A stretch of 64,000 nucleotides of DNA, taken from Labrys sedimenti. GTDB taxonomy: Bacteria; Pseudomonadota; Alphaproteobacteria; Rhizobiales; Labraceae. This document shows positions 50,822-59,944 of this stretch, piece after piece. The notes below the pieces were generated by a model. That model was given only the letters and a program-made list of their open reading frames with translations, had not been told where the DNA came from and ran no database searches. The translations under genes were made by a program, and so were the position numbers. Numbering within the stretch: position 1 is the first letter of the stretch; each line of letters begins with the position of its first letter. Where the stretch lies: NCBI RefSeq assembly GCF_034424805.1, contig NZ_JAXOUF010000001.1:682001-746000 (forward strand), written 5' to 3'.

Positions 50822-50867
50822 TTGTAATTATTTACGCCAAGGCGCGTTGTGCTTTTGGGATGTCAGG

Positions 50868-52316
50868 TCAGTTCGCATGGACCAAAGCGAGACGGGCAAG
50901 GCGCTCGGCCGTATCCTGGGAGCCCGCCTTGGCAGCAGCTTCGTAGAAAGCCTTTGCCTGTGCCGCATTCGCCTGGGAGGCGTCCTTGACGATGGCCGGA
51001 TCATAGGTCTCGGCCAGGGCGAACAAGGCACGTGGATCGGAGCCGCTTCGATAGGATTCCAGGGCTTCCCTCGCCCCGATCACGTCACCGCTGGCCAATA
51101 ACTCACGGGCCGACTGCACGGCCTGATCGACCTCGTCCACGGTAATGGCGATGGTGCTGACGCTACGCGTCGCACTCGACGGGGCAGGGGCGGGTGCCGA
51201 GGCCGGAGAAGTGACGCTCGGTGCCGGCGCGGGAGAAGGAGCTGGAGCAGGTGCCGCGGCGACCTTGGTTTCCGGCTGCGTCGAGGCGGGCGGCGCGACC
51301 ATGCTGCCCAAGGATTGCAGCTTGCCCGGATTGGCCCAGAAATACGCTCCGACTGCTGCGATGCCGGCCGCGAGCAATGCGGAAGCGATCAGGGCCGGTG
51401 GAATCTTGATCTTTGCCCAGTTGCGCCGGGAAACGCGCGTATCGTTGGCATTGGCCGCCGGATTGACACCGAAGCGCGTGGGTTTCCGCGCCGGTGCCAG
51501 TTGAGGCATGACCGGTTTCTCTTCCTTGACCGGAGGAGCAACGGGCGTCGCTGCAGCATCGGCATATGCTGCCAGTGAACTGCCACCATTTCTCAAGTCC
51601 AGATCCTGCGGCGGTTCAGCCGTCGTGCTTACCGTCGACATCCGCGGCCGTTCGCGCGAAGGCGGACCACGGAATTCGAAGGCTTGCTCGGCCTCGGAGC
51701 TTGGCTGCTCGGGGGCGGGAGCAGGCGTGTCCAGCGACGCCGCACGCGGCATCTTCGGCGGTTCGACCTGCGGCTTCTTTTCCGCTTCGGGCGCGATCTC
51801 TATGAAGAGTGCCTCACCGAAATCGAAGCCATTGTCGTCCGCACTGTCCTCCACTGCCGGCGCGGGATCTGCCTGCACGGCAGCAGGTGAAGACGGAGCC
51901 TCGAGGGTCGGTACGAGCTTCGCTTCGGCTTCGGGGAGCGGGGCCTCGGCGGGGCGGGACGCAGGCTCCTTCGGCGGCAACGCCAGCGCAACCAGGTGAT
52001 CGAGGGAAGGGGAAGAAGGTTTGAGCTCGGCCGGCCTCGATTCGCTCGACTTGCCTTGCGTCGGCTCGTCTCGCGCCGGCTTGGCTTCGTTCGTCTCGGC
52101 GACCGCCTTTGTCCCCGCCGCACCGGCTTCATTGGCCGGCTTGGGCACGATCAGTCGCGGATCACGAGCAGGCGAGGAAGCAGCACGCTGCGCCGTAGCC
52201 GCAGCGTGCTTTTCTTTCAAAGCCTCCGCAGCCAAGCGCGCATTTTCCATATGGCGCTGAAATGCTTCGCGAACAGCGGCCGCGAGAGCCTCGTCTTTCT
52301 TCAGGGGTTCAGCCAT
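50868..52316 (-). CDS. Pro/Ala-rich membrane protein with C-terminal helical repeats
   Basis: ATG at 52316 follows GGGTGGGAACGAT. The 482-residue protein has a long N-terminal low-complexity part rich in P, A, E and S, one membrane segment near residues 310-330 (IPPALIASALLAAGIAAVGA), an Ala/Pro linker, and a C-terminal helical part (residues about 395-480, VDQAVQSARELLASGDVIGA) with Sel1/TPR-like repeats. Topology suggests a cytoplasmic tail and periplasmic repeats. The family is not named. A CtrA-type site lies 112 bases upstream, so cell-cycle control is possible. Confidence 0.6.
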   Translation of the reverse strand: MAEPLKKDEALAAAVREAFQRHMENARLAAEALKEKHAAATAQRAASSPARDPRLIVPKPANEAGAAGTKAVAETNEAKPARDEPTQGKSSESRPAELKPSSPSLDHLVALALPPKEPASRPAEAPLPEAEAKLVPTLEAPSSPAAVQADPAPAVEDSADDNGFDFGEALFIEIAPEAEKKPQVEPPKMPRAASLDTPAPAPEQPSSEAEQAFEFRGPPSRERPRMSTVSTTAEPPQDLDLRNGGSSLAAYADAAATPVAPPVKEEKPVMPQLAPARKPTRFGVNPAANANDTRVSRRNWAKIKIPPALIASALLAAGIAAVGAYFWANPGKLQSLGSMVAPPASTQPETKVAAAPAPAPSPAPAPSVTSPASAPAPAPSSATRSVSTIAITVDEVDQAVQSARELLASGDVIGAREALESYRSGSDPRALFALAETYDPAIVKDASQANAAQAKAFYEAAAKAGSQDTAERLARLALVHAN

Positions 52317-52786
52317 ATCGTTCCCACCCAAACGCTACACGGGCACCCACTGTGACGTGAAAAAGGCCATCCAGCCGCGAGAGCGGAAAAGATAGCGTCC
52401 GGAGGAGTGCCTGCGCAAACAAATTCTTTAACCATTTGTTAACGAAGATGCAGCCGGGGTCGATGCAGTGCCCTGAAAAGTTCACGAATATGGTTAAGGC
52501 GCCCCACTAGAGCCGAGCAAAGCCTGTTTGGGGATGCTACGATGCTGCAGTGCGACAACAAGAGAAGGCAAGGGACGGGAATATTCGGGCCTGGCGCTTT
52601 ACGCCATGACGCTTTTCGAGGATTGCTGTGTCGTCCCCCGGCTAGGCGGTGTCGGGCCGAGGTTGTTTGGGGTGACCGCCAGCGTTCTTCGTCGGGAGGA
52701 GCATCGAATCCTTCCGGCCCATGATTAGGGCGTCGCAGCCGGCCTGTGACATCAGCACCGGTCCTTGGACGTCCAGGAGGAATTTC
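52317..52786. other. Divergent intergenic region with CtrA box
   Basis: No gene is supported in these 470 bases. It separates the divergent 50868 gene and panB. The CtrA-type site lies 112-127 bases from the start of the 50868 gene. Confidence 0.4.
52428..52443. promoter_or_regulatory. CtrA-type binding site
   Basis: TTAACCATTTGTTAAC fits the full TTAA-N7-TTAAC consensus of the alphaproteobacterial cell-cycle regulator CtrA exactly. The spacing of 7 bases is right and the trailing C is present. Confidence 0.7.
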
Positions 52787-53608
52787 GTGTCCGTTCAAAA
52801 TCAGTCCCAGCGAGTCACTGCGCCGCAGATACGCCTGCGCAAGGGAGGAGAACCGATCGTGGTTCTCACCTCCTATCACACCCACACCACGCGCATCATC
52901 GACCCCTTCGTCGACTGCATCCTGGTCGGCGACAGCCTGGGCATGGTCATGCATGGCATGGAAACCACGCTGCCGGTGACGCTGGAGATGATGATCCTGC
53001 AGGGCAGGGCGGTGATGCGCGGCTCCTCGCATGCTCTGGTGGTGGTCGACATGCCGTTCGGCTCCTACGAGGAATCGCCGCAGCAGGCCTTCCATAACGC
53101 GGCACGAATCCTGAAGGAAACCCGTTGCGGCGCCATCAAGCTCGAAGGCGGCGAACGCATGGCCGACACCATTCGCTTCCTCACCGAGCGCGGCGTGCCG
53201 GTGATGGCCCATGTCGGTCTGACGCCGCAATCGATCATGGCACTCGGTTCCTTCAGGGCCCAGGGGCGTGAAGAAGCCGATTGGGCCCCGATCGAGCGCG
53301 ATGCCCAGCTGGTCGCCGAAGCAGGGGCCTTCGCCGTGGTGCTCGAAGCGCTCGCCGAGCCGCTCGCCGCCAAGATCTCCGCCAGCATACCTATCCCGAC
53401 CATCGGCATCGGCGCCTCGCCGGCCTGTGACGGACAGGTGCTGGTGCTGGAGGACATGCTGGGCCTGTCCGACCGGGTACCGAAATTCGTCAAGCGCTTC
53501 GGCTCGCTCGGCGACCAGATCCGGGAAGCCGTGCAGGGCTACGCCGAAGCCGTGCGCGACCGCAGCTTCCCGGCGGCCGAGCATACCTATGGCATGAAGA
53601 AGAAATAG
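52787..53608 (+). CDS. panB: 3-methyl-2-oxobutanoate hydroxymethyltransferase
   Basis: GTG at 52787 follows CCAGGAGGAATTTC, a strong site that fixes the start of the 273-residue protein. Motifs of PanB are present: GDSLGMVMHG, VVVDMPFGSYEESP, KLEGGERMA, HVGLTPQ and EALAEPLAAK. It makes ketopantoate from 2-oxoisovalerate and methylene-tetrahydrofolate in pantothenate synthesis. Confidence 0.93.
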   Translation: MSVQNQSQRVTAPQIRLRKGGEPIVVLTSYHTHTTRIIDPFVDCILVGDSLGMVMHGMETTLPVTLEMMILQGRAVMRGSSHALVVVDMPFGSYEESPQQAFHNAARILKETRCGAIKLEGGERMADTIRFLTERGVPVMAHVGLTPQSIMALGSFRAQGREEADWAPIERDAQLVAEAGAFAVVLEALAEPLAAKISASIPIPTIGIGASPACDGQVLVLEDMLGLSDRVPKFVKRFGSLGDQIREAVQGYAEAVRDRSFPAAEHTYGMKKK

Positions 53609-53623
53609 CCCGGGCCGGACACT

Positions 53624-53656
53624 CGTCTGCGCCCTCTCGTCGGAAGGGCGCAGACG
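53624..53656. terminator. Hairpin between panB and amn
   Basis: CGTCTGCGCCCT pairs perfectly with AGGGCGCAGACG (12 bp, 9-base loop) between the two convergent stops. A T-run is lacking, so termination is probable but not textbook. Confidence 0.6.
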
Positions 53657-53663
53657 CAAACCA

Positions 53664-55142
53664 TCATTGGAAGGCGACCTCGTTGAAGCTGCGCAGCTTG
53701 CGGGAGTGCAGTTGGCGCTTGTCCGTCTCGCGCAGCAGCGCCATGGTCTCCAGGCCGACGGCGAGATGTTGGGAGACCCGTTCGCGATAGAAGGAATCCG
53801 CCATGCCCGGCAATTTCAGCTGGCCATGCAGCGGCTTGTCGGAAACGCACAGAAGCGTGCCATAGGGCACGCGGAAACGGAAGCCATTGGCCGCGATGGT
53901 GCTCGATTCCATATCGAGGGCGATAGCACGGCTCTGGATGAAGGGCAGGTTCTGCACCGTCGAGGGACGCAGTTCCCAGTTGCGGTCGTCGACGGTGGCA
54001 ACGGTTCCCGTCCGCATCACCCGCTTGAGGTCATAACCGGTCAACCCCGTGACCCTTCCGACAGCGCGCTCGATCGCAATCTGGATCTCGGCGAGGGCCG
54101 GCACAGGCACCTCGCGTGGCAGATCGGCATCCAGCACCTGGTCCTGGCGCAGATAAGCATGGGCGAGCACATAGTCGCCCAGCATCTGCGAATTGCGCAG
54201 GCCCGCGCAATGCCCGAGCATCAGCCAGGCATGCGGCCTGAGCACCGCGACATGGTCGGAAATGTTCTTGGCGTTGGAAGGGCCGACGCCGATATTGATC
54301 ATGGTGATGCCTGAATCATCAGCGCGCTTGAGATGATAGGCCGGCATTTGCGGCAGGCGCGGCGGATGGTGGCCGGTCACGTCGAGCTGCTGGGTTTCGC
54401 CCCCAAGCTCGGTGACGACATTGCCCGGCTCGACAAAGGCCGTGTAGCCGGACCCTAGCGAGCCCCCTTCACCCTTGGCCAGGATGGTCTGTGCCAGCCG
54501 CACGAATTCATCGATGTAAAACTGGTAGTTGGTGAAGATCACGAAATTCTGGAAATGCCGCGCCGAGGTGCCGGTATAGTGCTTCAGGCGCATCAGCGAG
54601 AGGTCGATGCGCGGCGCGGTGAACAGCGCTAGCGGCTTGGCACCGTCGGCCGAGCGCACATCGATGCCGTTGGCGATACGATCGTCCATGATGGTGAGAT
54701 CGGGCACGTCGAAGATCTGCGGCAGCAGGGCGAGACGCCCATAATCGAGGCCGCTTTCGGCGTGGAAGTCTTCGCCGAGCGCAAAATGGATCGGGATCGG
54801 CGTGGAGCTCTCGCCCACTTCGACATCCACACCCGTGTTGCGCAGCAGCAGCGCGATCTGTTCCTCCAGATAGCGGCTGAAGATGTCCGGCCGAGTCAGC
54901 GTCGTTGCATAGGTGCCGGTATCGGCCACGAATCCGAATGGCGTACGAGCATCGAGCGTGGGCAAGCTGTCCGTGTTGACACTGACATAGGGGTAGTAGG
55001 CGCGAATGCGGTGATCGAAATCCTTGCCACGGGTGAAGGCCGTGAAGGCCTCCCGCAGGCGCGCGGTGTTCGCGTCATAGAGCTGCGTGATCGCCGCTAC
55101 GGCCGCTCTCGCATTGTCGAAGCGGCGGGGCTTAGTAGTCAT
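53664..55142 (-). CDS. amn: AMP nucleosidase
   Basis: The 492-residue protein matches Amn: an N-terminal regulatory domain with YYPYVSVNTDSLPTLDARTP and a C-terminal phosphorylase-like domain with NIGVGPSNAKNISDHVAVLR, and GHCAGLRNSQMLGDYVLAHAYLR. It cleaves AMP to adenine and ribose-5-phosphate. The N-terminus, MTTKPRRF, has only a weak upstream site (TTGGA). Confidence 0.92.
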   Translation of the reverse strand: MTTKPRRFDNARAAVAAITQLYDANTARLREAFTAFTRGKDFDHRIRAYYPYVSVNTDSLPTLDARTPFGFVADTGTYATTLTRPDIFSRYLEEQIALLLRNTGVDVEVGESSTPIPIHFALGEDFHAESGLDYGRLALLPQIFDVPDLTIMDDRIANGIDVRSADGAKPLALFTAPRIDLSLMRLKHYTGTSARHFQNFVIFTNYQFYIDEFVRLAQTILAKGEGGSLGSGYTAFVEPGNVVTELGGETQQLDVTGHHPPRLPQMPAYHLKRADDSGITMINIGVGPSNAKNISDHVAVLRPHAWLMLGHCAGLRNSQMLGDYVLAHAYLRQDQVLDADLPREVPVPALAEIQIAIERAVGRVTGLTGYDLKRVMRTGTVATVDDRNWELRPSTVQNLPFIQSRAIALDMESSTIAANGFRFRVPYGTLLCVSDKPLHGQLKLPGMADSFYRERVSQHLAVGLETMALLRETDKRQLHSRKLRSFNEVAFQ

Positions 55143-55306
55143 TCCAATTTCGAAGCCGCGCTGCGGCTCTCCCTTTTCAATCTTCTAGTTCAGCCCAGGT
55201 GACATCGCAACGACATCCCATCGCGCCATCGAGGAAATTTCCGGCCGTGACATGGACTGCAAAGGATTTGGCGCTATAGGGCATCATCGTCGAATGGAGA
55301 CTGCCC

Positions 55307-56179
55307 ATGTTCGCCAGGTATCTGCTTGCCATCGCGGCTATGGCCTTCCTGCTGCCCGGCCACGGGCTGGCGCAGGAGGTCGACGGAATCCGCAAGGCAC
55401 AGGTCCTGCAACAGGCTGTCGAGGCGATGCAGAAGGCGCTGCTGCCAGGGCCAGCCATGGCTCCTCTGGACAATCGGGCAACACTGAAGCTCCCGCAAGG
55501 CACCGGTTTCGTACGCCAGCCGGAAGCGGAGGCCTGGGCTTCCGCCTCGGACTATCCGAGCGATCCCAGTGTTCTCGGCATGCTGGTGCCGACCGGCGAG
55601 CAGAATTGGGTCGTCTTCATTCATTATCGCTCCGGTGTGCGCATCGACGATGCCGAGGCCCCCGGCTGGAACGCAGATGATCTTCTGGCGCGCCTCAAGG
55701 CAAACACGGAGGAAGGCAATGCCGCCCGTGAAAAACGGGGCGAGCCCCGGCTTGAGGTTCGCGATTGGCTGGTCAGGCCCCATTACGACGAGGCGCAGCA
55801 TACACTGATCTGGGGCGCAATCAGCCCCGAAAAGGGTGGGGAAGCCGATGAGGGCACGGCCAACATCCACGGCTATGCACTGGGCAACGAGGGCTATTTC
55901 GAGCTCACCCTGGTCTCGCCCGCCGCCGAGGTGTCGTCCTATGTGCCGATCGCCCAATCCTTCCTCGCGGGCCTGCAATTCACTGCCGGCAATCGTTATC
56001 AGGACGTGGTGAGGGGAAAGCTGGAAGTGCGACCGGTCACGAGCCTGATAACTCCCACCTCGCCCGACCTTCGCGCCACGGCGCTGGCCTATCTCAAGGC
56101 GAACTGGCTGTGGCTATTGGCAGTGCTCTTGGTACTGGCCATTCTCGCCGGCAGCGCGTTGCGAGCCCTGCGGCGATGA
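55307..56179 (+). CDS. DUF2167 membrane-anchored exported protein
   Basis: GGAGACTGCCC precedes the start. The 290-residue protein has a signal peptide (MFARYLLAIAAMAFLLPGHG, cleaved near LAQ), a beta-rich core (FIHYRSGVRIDDAEAPGW, HTLIWGAISPEKG, NEGYFELTLVSP) that fits DUF2167, and a C-terminal membrane segment (LWLLAVLLVLAILAGSAL). Most of it would be periplasmic. The function is unknown. Confidence 0.78.
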   Translation: MFARYLLAIAAMAFLLPGHGLAQEVDGIRKAQVLQQAVEAMQKALLPGPAMAPLDNRATLKLPQGTGFVRQPEAEAWASASDYPSDPSVLGMLVPTGEQNWVVFIHYRSGVRIDDAEAPGWNADDLLARLKANTEEGNAAREKRGEPRLEVRDWLVRPHYDEAQHTLIWGAISPEKGGEADEGTANIHGYALGNEGYFELTLVSPAAEVSSYVPIAQSFLAGLQFTAGNRYQDVVRGKLEVRPVTSLITPTSPDLRATALAYLKANWLWLLAVLLVLAILAGSALRALRR

Positions 56180-56192
56180 AAACCGCTGGAAT

Positions 56193-56211
56193 ACCGAGAT
56201 TTAATCTCGGT
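56193..56211 (+). terminator. Short hairpin after the DUF2167 gene
   Basis: ACCGAGAT pairs perfectly with ATCTCGGT around a 3-base loop, 14 bases after the stop. The following bases (TTGG) are a poor T-tract, so this is a weak candidate. Confidence 0.35.
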
Positions 56212-56413
56212 TTGGACGACCGGAAGCGCTGTTTGCTTGACGGCAAGGGGCCGCTCCTCTACGCCGAAAACACATCTCGCGCCAGCGCGAACCAAGGCGT
56301 CCTGCGGTTGGGTGGAAAAACCTCGAATCGCAAGGACGCGTCCAACCAAAGAGTCAGGGCAAAGGGCGTTCTTGCTACAGCGCGCCATGCTCTAGAGGAT
56401 ACGAGCCGGGTCT

Positions 56414-57073
56414 ATGACCGATATCTTCCAGGAAGTCAGCGAGGACATGCGCCGTGAAAAGGCGCAGAAGCTCTGGGCGAAATATGGCAATTACGTTCTT
56501 GGCGCCGCTCTCGCCGTGGTCATCGGCGTGTCGGGTTACGTCGCCTATCAGCATTACCTGAAGCAGCAGGCCGAAGCCACCGGCGCGCGTTTCCAGGAAG
56601 CGATTTCGCTGGCCCAAAGCGGCAAGACCAAGGAGGCTGCGGCTGCCCTCGGTGCGCTGATGAAGGACGGCAGCGCCGGCTATCAGACCCTTGCCCGTTT
56701 CCGCCTGGCGGCAGAGACTGCCAACGACAAGGTCGAGGATGGCATCAAGGCCTATGAGGCGCTGGCCGCCGATTCCTCGCTCGGTCCTGTGCTGCAGAGC
56801 CTCGCCAAGGTGCGCGGCGGCTATCTCATGATCGACACCGCCTCCTATGCGGATCTCGCCGGCAAGATCGAGCCCCTGACCGCGGCGGGGGAGCCCTGGC
56901 GTCATTCCGCACGTGAGGTTCTCGGCCTTGCGGCGTGGAAAGCCAAGGATCTTGCCAATGCCTCCAAATGGTATCAGGCCGTGATCACCGACAAGGATGT
57001 ACCGCCGGCGCTGCGTCAGCGGGCCGAGCTGATGCTGCAGCTCATCGCCTCCGACCAGCCTGCCAAGGCCTGA
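56414..57073 (+). CDS. YfgM-like tetratricopeptide membrane protein
   Basis: The 219-residue protein has a single membrane segment near residues 25-47 (YGNYVLGAALAVVIGVSGYV) and helical TPR-like repeats. It matches YfgM/DUF2133, and in E. coli too YfgM is encoded close to der. The family assists the Sec translocon. Its stop is 2 bases before the der start, so it probably shares an mRNA. Confidence 0.82.
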   Translation: MTDIFQEVSEDMRREKAQKLWAKYGNYVLGAALAVVIGVSGYVAYQHYLKQQAEATGARFQEAISLAQSGKTKEAAAALGALMKDGSAGYQTLARFRLAAETANDKVEDGIKAYEALAADSSLGPVLQSLAKVRGGYLMIDTASYADLAGKIEPLTAAGEPWRHSAREVLGLAAWKAKDLANASKWYQAVITDKDVPPALRQRAELMLQLIASDQPAKA

Positions 57074-57075
57074 CC

Positions 57076-58482
57076 ATGGCTGTTTCCATCGCCATCGTCG
57101 GCCGGCCCAATGTCGGCAAGTCGACCCTGTTCAATCGTCTGGTCGGTCGCAAGCTCGCCATCGTCGACGATCGCCCGGGCGTGACGCGTGACCGGCGCGA
57201 GGGCGACGCCAGGCTCGGCAGTCTCCATTTCAAGGTGATCGACACCGCCGGCCTCGAGGTTGCCGACGATGCCTCGCTCGCCGGGCGCATGCGTGCCCAG
57301 ACGGAAGCCGCCATCGCCGAATGTGACCTGATCCTGTTCATGTTCGATGCCCGTGTCGGCGTCACCCCGGCAGACGAACATTTCGCGGAAGTGGCACGGC
57401 GGTCCGGCAAGCCCGTCATTGCGGTCGCCAACAAGACCGAGAGCCGCACCGGCTTCCAGGGCGCTTATGAAGCCTACGCGCTCGGGCTCGGCGATCCCGT
57501 GCCGATCTCGGCCGAGCATGGCGAGGGCATGGCGGATCTTGCCGAGGCGATCGTCGAAATCGCGCCGGCCACGGGCTATGAGCCCGAGGAGGAGGTCGCG
57601 GAGACCGATGCGGTCGTCAGCGGCGAGGAAGGCGAGGAAGAGGCGATCGATCTCGGTGCGGGCGTGGCCCGCCCGTTGCGCATCGCCATCATCGGCCGGC
57701 CTAATGCCGGCAAGTCGACCCTCGTCAACGCCCTGATCGGCCAGGACCGCATGCTGACCGGACCCGAGGCCGGCATCACCCGCGACACCATTTCGGTGGA
57801 CTGGACCTGGCGTGACAAACGCATCAAGCTGTTCGATACCGCCGGTATGCGCAAGAAGGCCCGCATCGAGGACAAGCTCGAAAAGCTGTCCGTTTCGGAT
57901 GGGCTGCGGGCGGTCCGTTTCGCGGAAGTGGTCGTGCTGCTGCTCGACAGCGCCACGCCTTTCGAGAAGCAGGATCTGCAGATCGCCGATCTCGTGGAGC
58001 GCGAAGGCAGGGCGGTCGTCATCGGCCTCAACAAATGGGATCTGGTCGAGGATCGCCACAAGGCGCTCGCCAGCGCCCGCGAAATGTTCGAGCGCCTGCT
58101 GCCGCAATTGCGCGGCGCGCCGGTGGTCACTCTTTCCGGCTTGTCGGAACAGGGCCTCGACCGCTTGATGGAGGCCGCTTTCCGTGCCTTCACGACGTGG
58201 AACCGTCGTGTGCCGACAGCGCGCCTCAACCGCTGGCTCGGGGGCGTGCTCGAACATCATCCGCCGCCGGCCGTGTCGGGTCGCCGTATCAAGATCCGCT
58301 ACATGACGCAGGTGAAGACCCGCCCGCCGCATTTCGCCATCTTCGGTAACCAGCTCGATGCTCTGCCCGACAGCTTCCAGCGCTATCTGGTCAATGGCCT
58401 GCGCGAGACGTTCGACATGCCCGGCGTGCCTATCCGGCTCAGCCTGCGTTCGCCGAAGAACCCCTTCGACAGGAAGAAGTAG
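57076..58482 (+). CDS. der: Ribosome-biogenesis GTPase Der (EngA)
   Basis: The 468-residue protein has two GTPase domains: GRPNVGKST (8-16) with DTAGLE, and GRPNAGKST with DTAGMR, each followed by NK(x)D-like motifs (ANKTES in the first, LNKWD in the second), then the C-terminal KH-like domain. An acidic linker (EEEVAETDAV) joins the domains. It acts in 50S subunit assembly. Confidence 0.95.
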   Translation: MAVSIAIVGRPNVGKSTLFNRLVGRKLAIVDDRPGVTRDRREGDARLGSLHFKVIDTAGLEVADDASLAGRMRAQTEAAIAECDLILFMFDARVGVTPADEHFAEVARRSGKPVIAVANKTESRTGFQGAYEAYALGLGDPVPISAEHGEGMADLAEAIVEIAPATGYEPEEEVAETDAVVSGEEGEEEAIDLGAGVARPLRIAIIGRPNAGKSTLVNALIGQDRMLTGPEAGITRDTISVDWTWRDKRIKLFDTAGMRKKARIEDKLEKLSVSDGLRAVRFAEVVVLLLDSATPFEKQDLQIADLVEREGRAVVIGLNKWDLVEDRHKALASAREMFERLLPQLRGAPVVTLSGLSEQGLDRLMEAAFRAFTTWNRRVPTARLNRWLGGVLEHHPPPAVSGRRIKIRYMTQVKTRPPHFAIFGNQLDALPDSFQRYLVNGLRETFDMPGVPIRLSLRSPKNPFDRKK

Positions 58483-58492
58483 CCAGACAATT

Positions 58493-59128
58493 TCACTGGA
58501 GGCGAACGGGCTGATCCGTATAGAGCAATTGATGCTTCTCGCTCGCTTCCGCCCAGCTTTGGGGCATAGCACGTTTCATACTCATGACCTCGTCATAAGC
58601 TGCGCGCATCTGGCGAGCGCAGATCTCAGCAGGCACCCGACCAACGCCCGTTCCCATCCCAGGAAAGGCAATGGCCTTCAGGTGCGCCGACAATGGTATC
58701 CCAGTGAGCGGGCCCGATGGAAAGTGACCGTAACGGGCCAGCAGAAGGACAGCGCGTGTTGCAAGGTAAGGATTGATGGAATCTTTGCCTAAAGCCATTG
58801 GCACCCGCATCGTCGGTGCGGCGATCAGATAGGCAGGGATCGAGACACCAGTCTCAACAATCTCGGCTTGCCCGACGAGTAGTTCCCCATGATGTCGTTG
58901 GACAATCGCACTTCGCAGCCGATCCTGAACCTGCCAGCCAAAATGGCGAGAGTACACGAGATCGATACCGCCATCCATGAAGCCGAAGCTGTTTGCCGGG
59001 CTGACAATGGCATCATATTCGACGTCAAGGATCGATCCTCGATGGACCTCCACTTCAATCGTGCCCTTAAACGCATCGGCCCAAGCCTTGGCGAGTGAGT
59101 TGTCCCTGGCCACTAAGGCAATTCGCAT
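58493..59128 (-). CDS. Macro-domain protein
   Basis: The 211-residue protein has the macro-fold signature VSPANSFGFMDGGIDLVYS, close to the N-x-x-G-x-x-x-G pattern that binds ADP-ribose, and FPGMGTGVGRVPAE as the second ligand loop. It may remove or bind ADP-ribose or a derivative. Its base composition looks more AT-rich than its neighbours, which suggests later acquisition. It converges with der and precedes an unrelated dehydrogenase gene. Confidence 0.78.
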   Translation of the reverse strand: MRIALVARDNSLAKAWADAFKGTIEVEVHRGSILDVEYDAIVSPANSFGFMDGGIDLVYSRHFGWQVQDRLRSAIVQRHHGELLVGQAEIVETGVSIPAYLIAAPTMRVPMALGKDSINPYLATRAVLLLARYGHFPSGPLTGIPLSAHLKAIAFPGMGTGVGRVPAEICARQMRAAYDEVMSMKRAMPQSWAEASEKHQLLYTDQPVRLQ

Positions 59129-59143
59129 GGACCACCCCTGGAA

Positions 59144-59884
59144 CTATTCCGGCGCCCTGAAGCTGAGGAAGCGTTCCTGGCGCATCTCGTAGACCTGCCC
59201 GGTCTCGGTAAGATCCGGACTCGCGAGCTTGAGGATCGAGGGCGCGATGCTGGAGGGATGCGGCAGGGTGTCGGCGTCTTCACCCGGCATTGCGGCCGCG
59301 CGCATATGGGTGCGGACGGGGCCGGGCGAAAAGAGGTTGGCCCGGATCGGTGAATTTACCGTCTCGGCGGCATAGGTCGCCACCATGGAGTTGAGGGCCG
59401 CCTTGGTGGACGCATAGAGCCCCCAATAGGCCGTCGACTTCCAGGCCGCGCCCGACGTGATGAAGATGGCGCGTCCGGCATCGGATTTACGAAGCAGGGG
59501 ATCGAAGGAGCGGATCAGGCGCCAATTGGCCGTGACGTTCACCGCAAACACATTGTCCCAATCCTTGGGCTCGATATGGCCAAGGGGGGAGATCGCGCCG
59601 AGCGCCCCGGCATTGCCGATCAGGATGTCGAGCTTGCCATAGCGCTCGAACAGCGTGTAGCCGAGCCGATCGATACCGTCGCCATCCTTGATGTCGAGAG
59701 GAACCAGGGTCGCAGCACCGCCCTTCTGGCGGATTTCATCGTCGAGATCCTCGAGCGCACCGACGGTGCGGGCCACGGCGATGACATGCGCGCCCGCCTC
59801 GGCCAGGGCCACGGCCGTAGCACGGCCAATGCCGCGCGATGCGCCGGTGACGAGCGCCAGGCGGCCTTTGAGAAGATCGGACAT
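59144..59884 (-). CDS. Short-chain dehydrogenase/reductase
   Basis: ATG at 59884 gives a 246-residue SDR; GTG at 59896 is the alternative. TGASRGIGRATAVALAEAG, the IGNAGAL form of NNAG, FITSGAA with the Ser, and Y-A-S-T-K are all present. The substrate is unknown. It lies between purF and the macro-domain gene on the same strand. Confidence 0.85.
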   Translation of the reverse strand: MSDLLKGRLALVTGASRGIGRATAVALAEAGAHVIAVARTVGALEDLDDEIRQKGGAATLVPLDIKDGDGIDRLGYTLFERYGKLDILIGNAGALGAISPLGHIEPKDWDNVFAVNVTANWRLIRSFDPLLRKSDAGRAIFITSGAAWKSTAYWGLYASTKAALNSMVATYAAETVNSPIRANLFSPGPVRTHMRAAAMPGEDADTLPHPSSIAPSILKLASPDLTETGQVYEMRQERFLSFRAPE

Positions 59885-59944
59885 CGGAAAACTCACAAGA
59901 TGGATAGGGCTGCTGTGCCCACCCCGGACCGGGGTGGAGACGCG

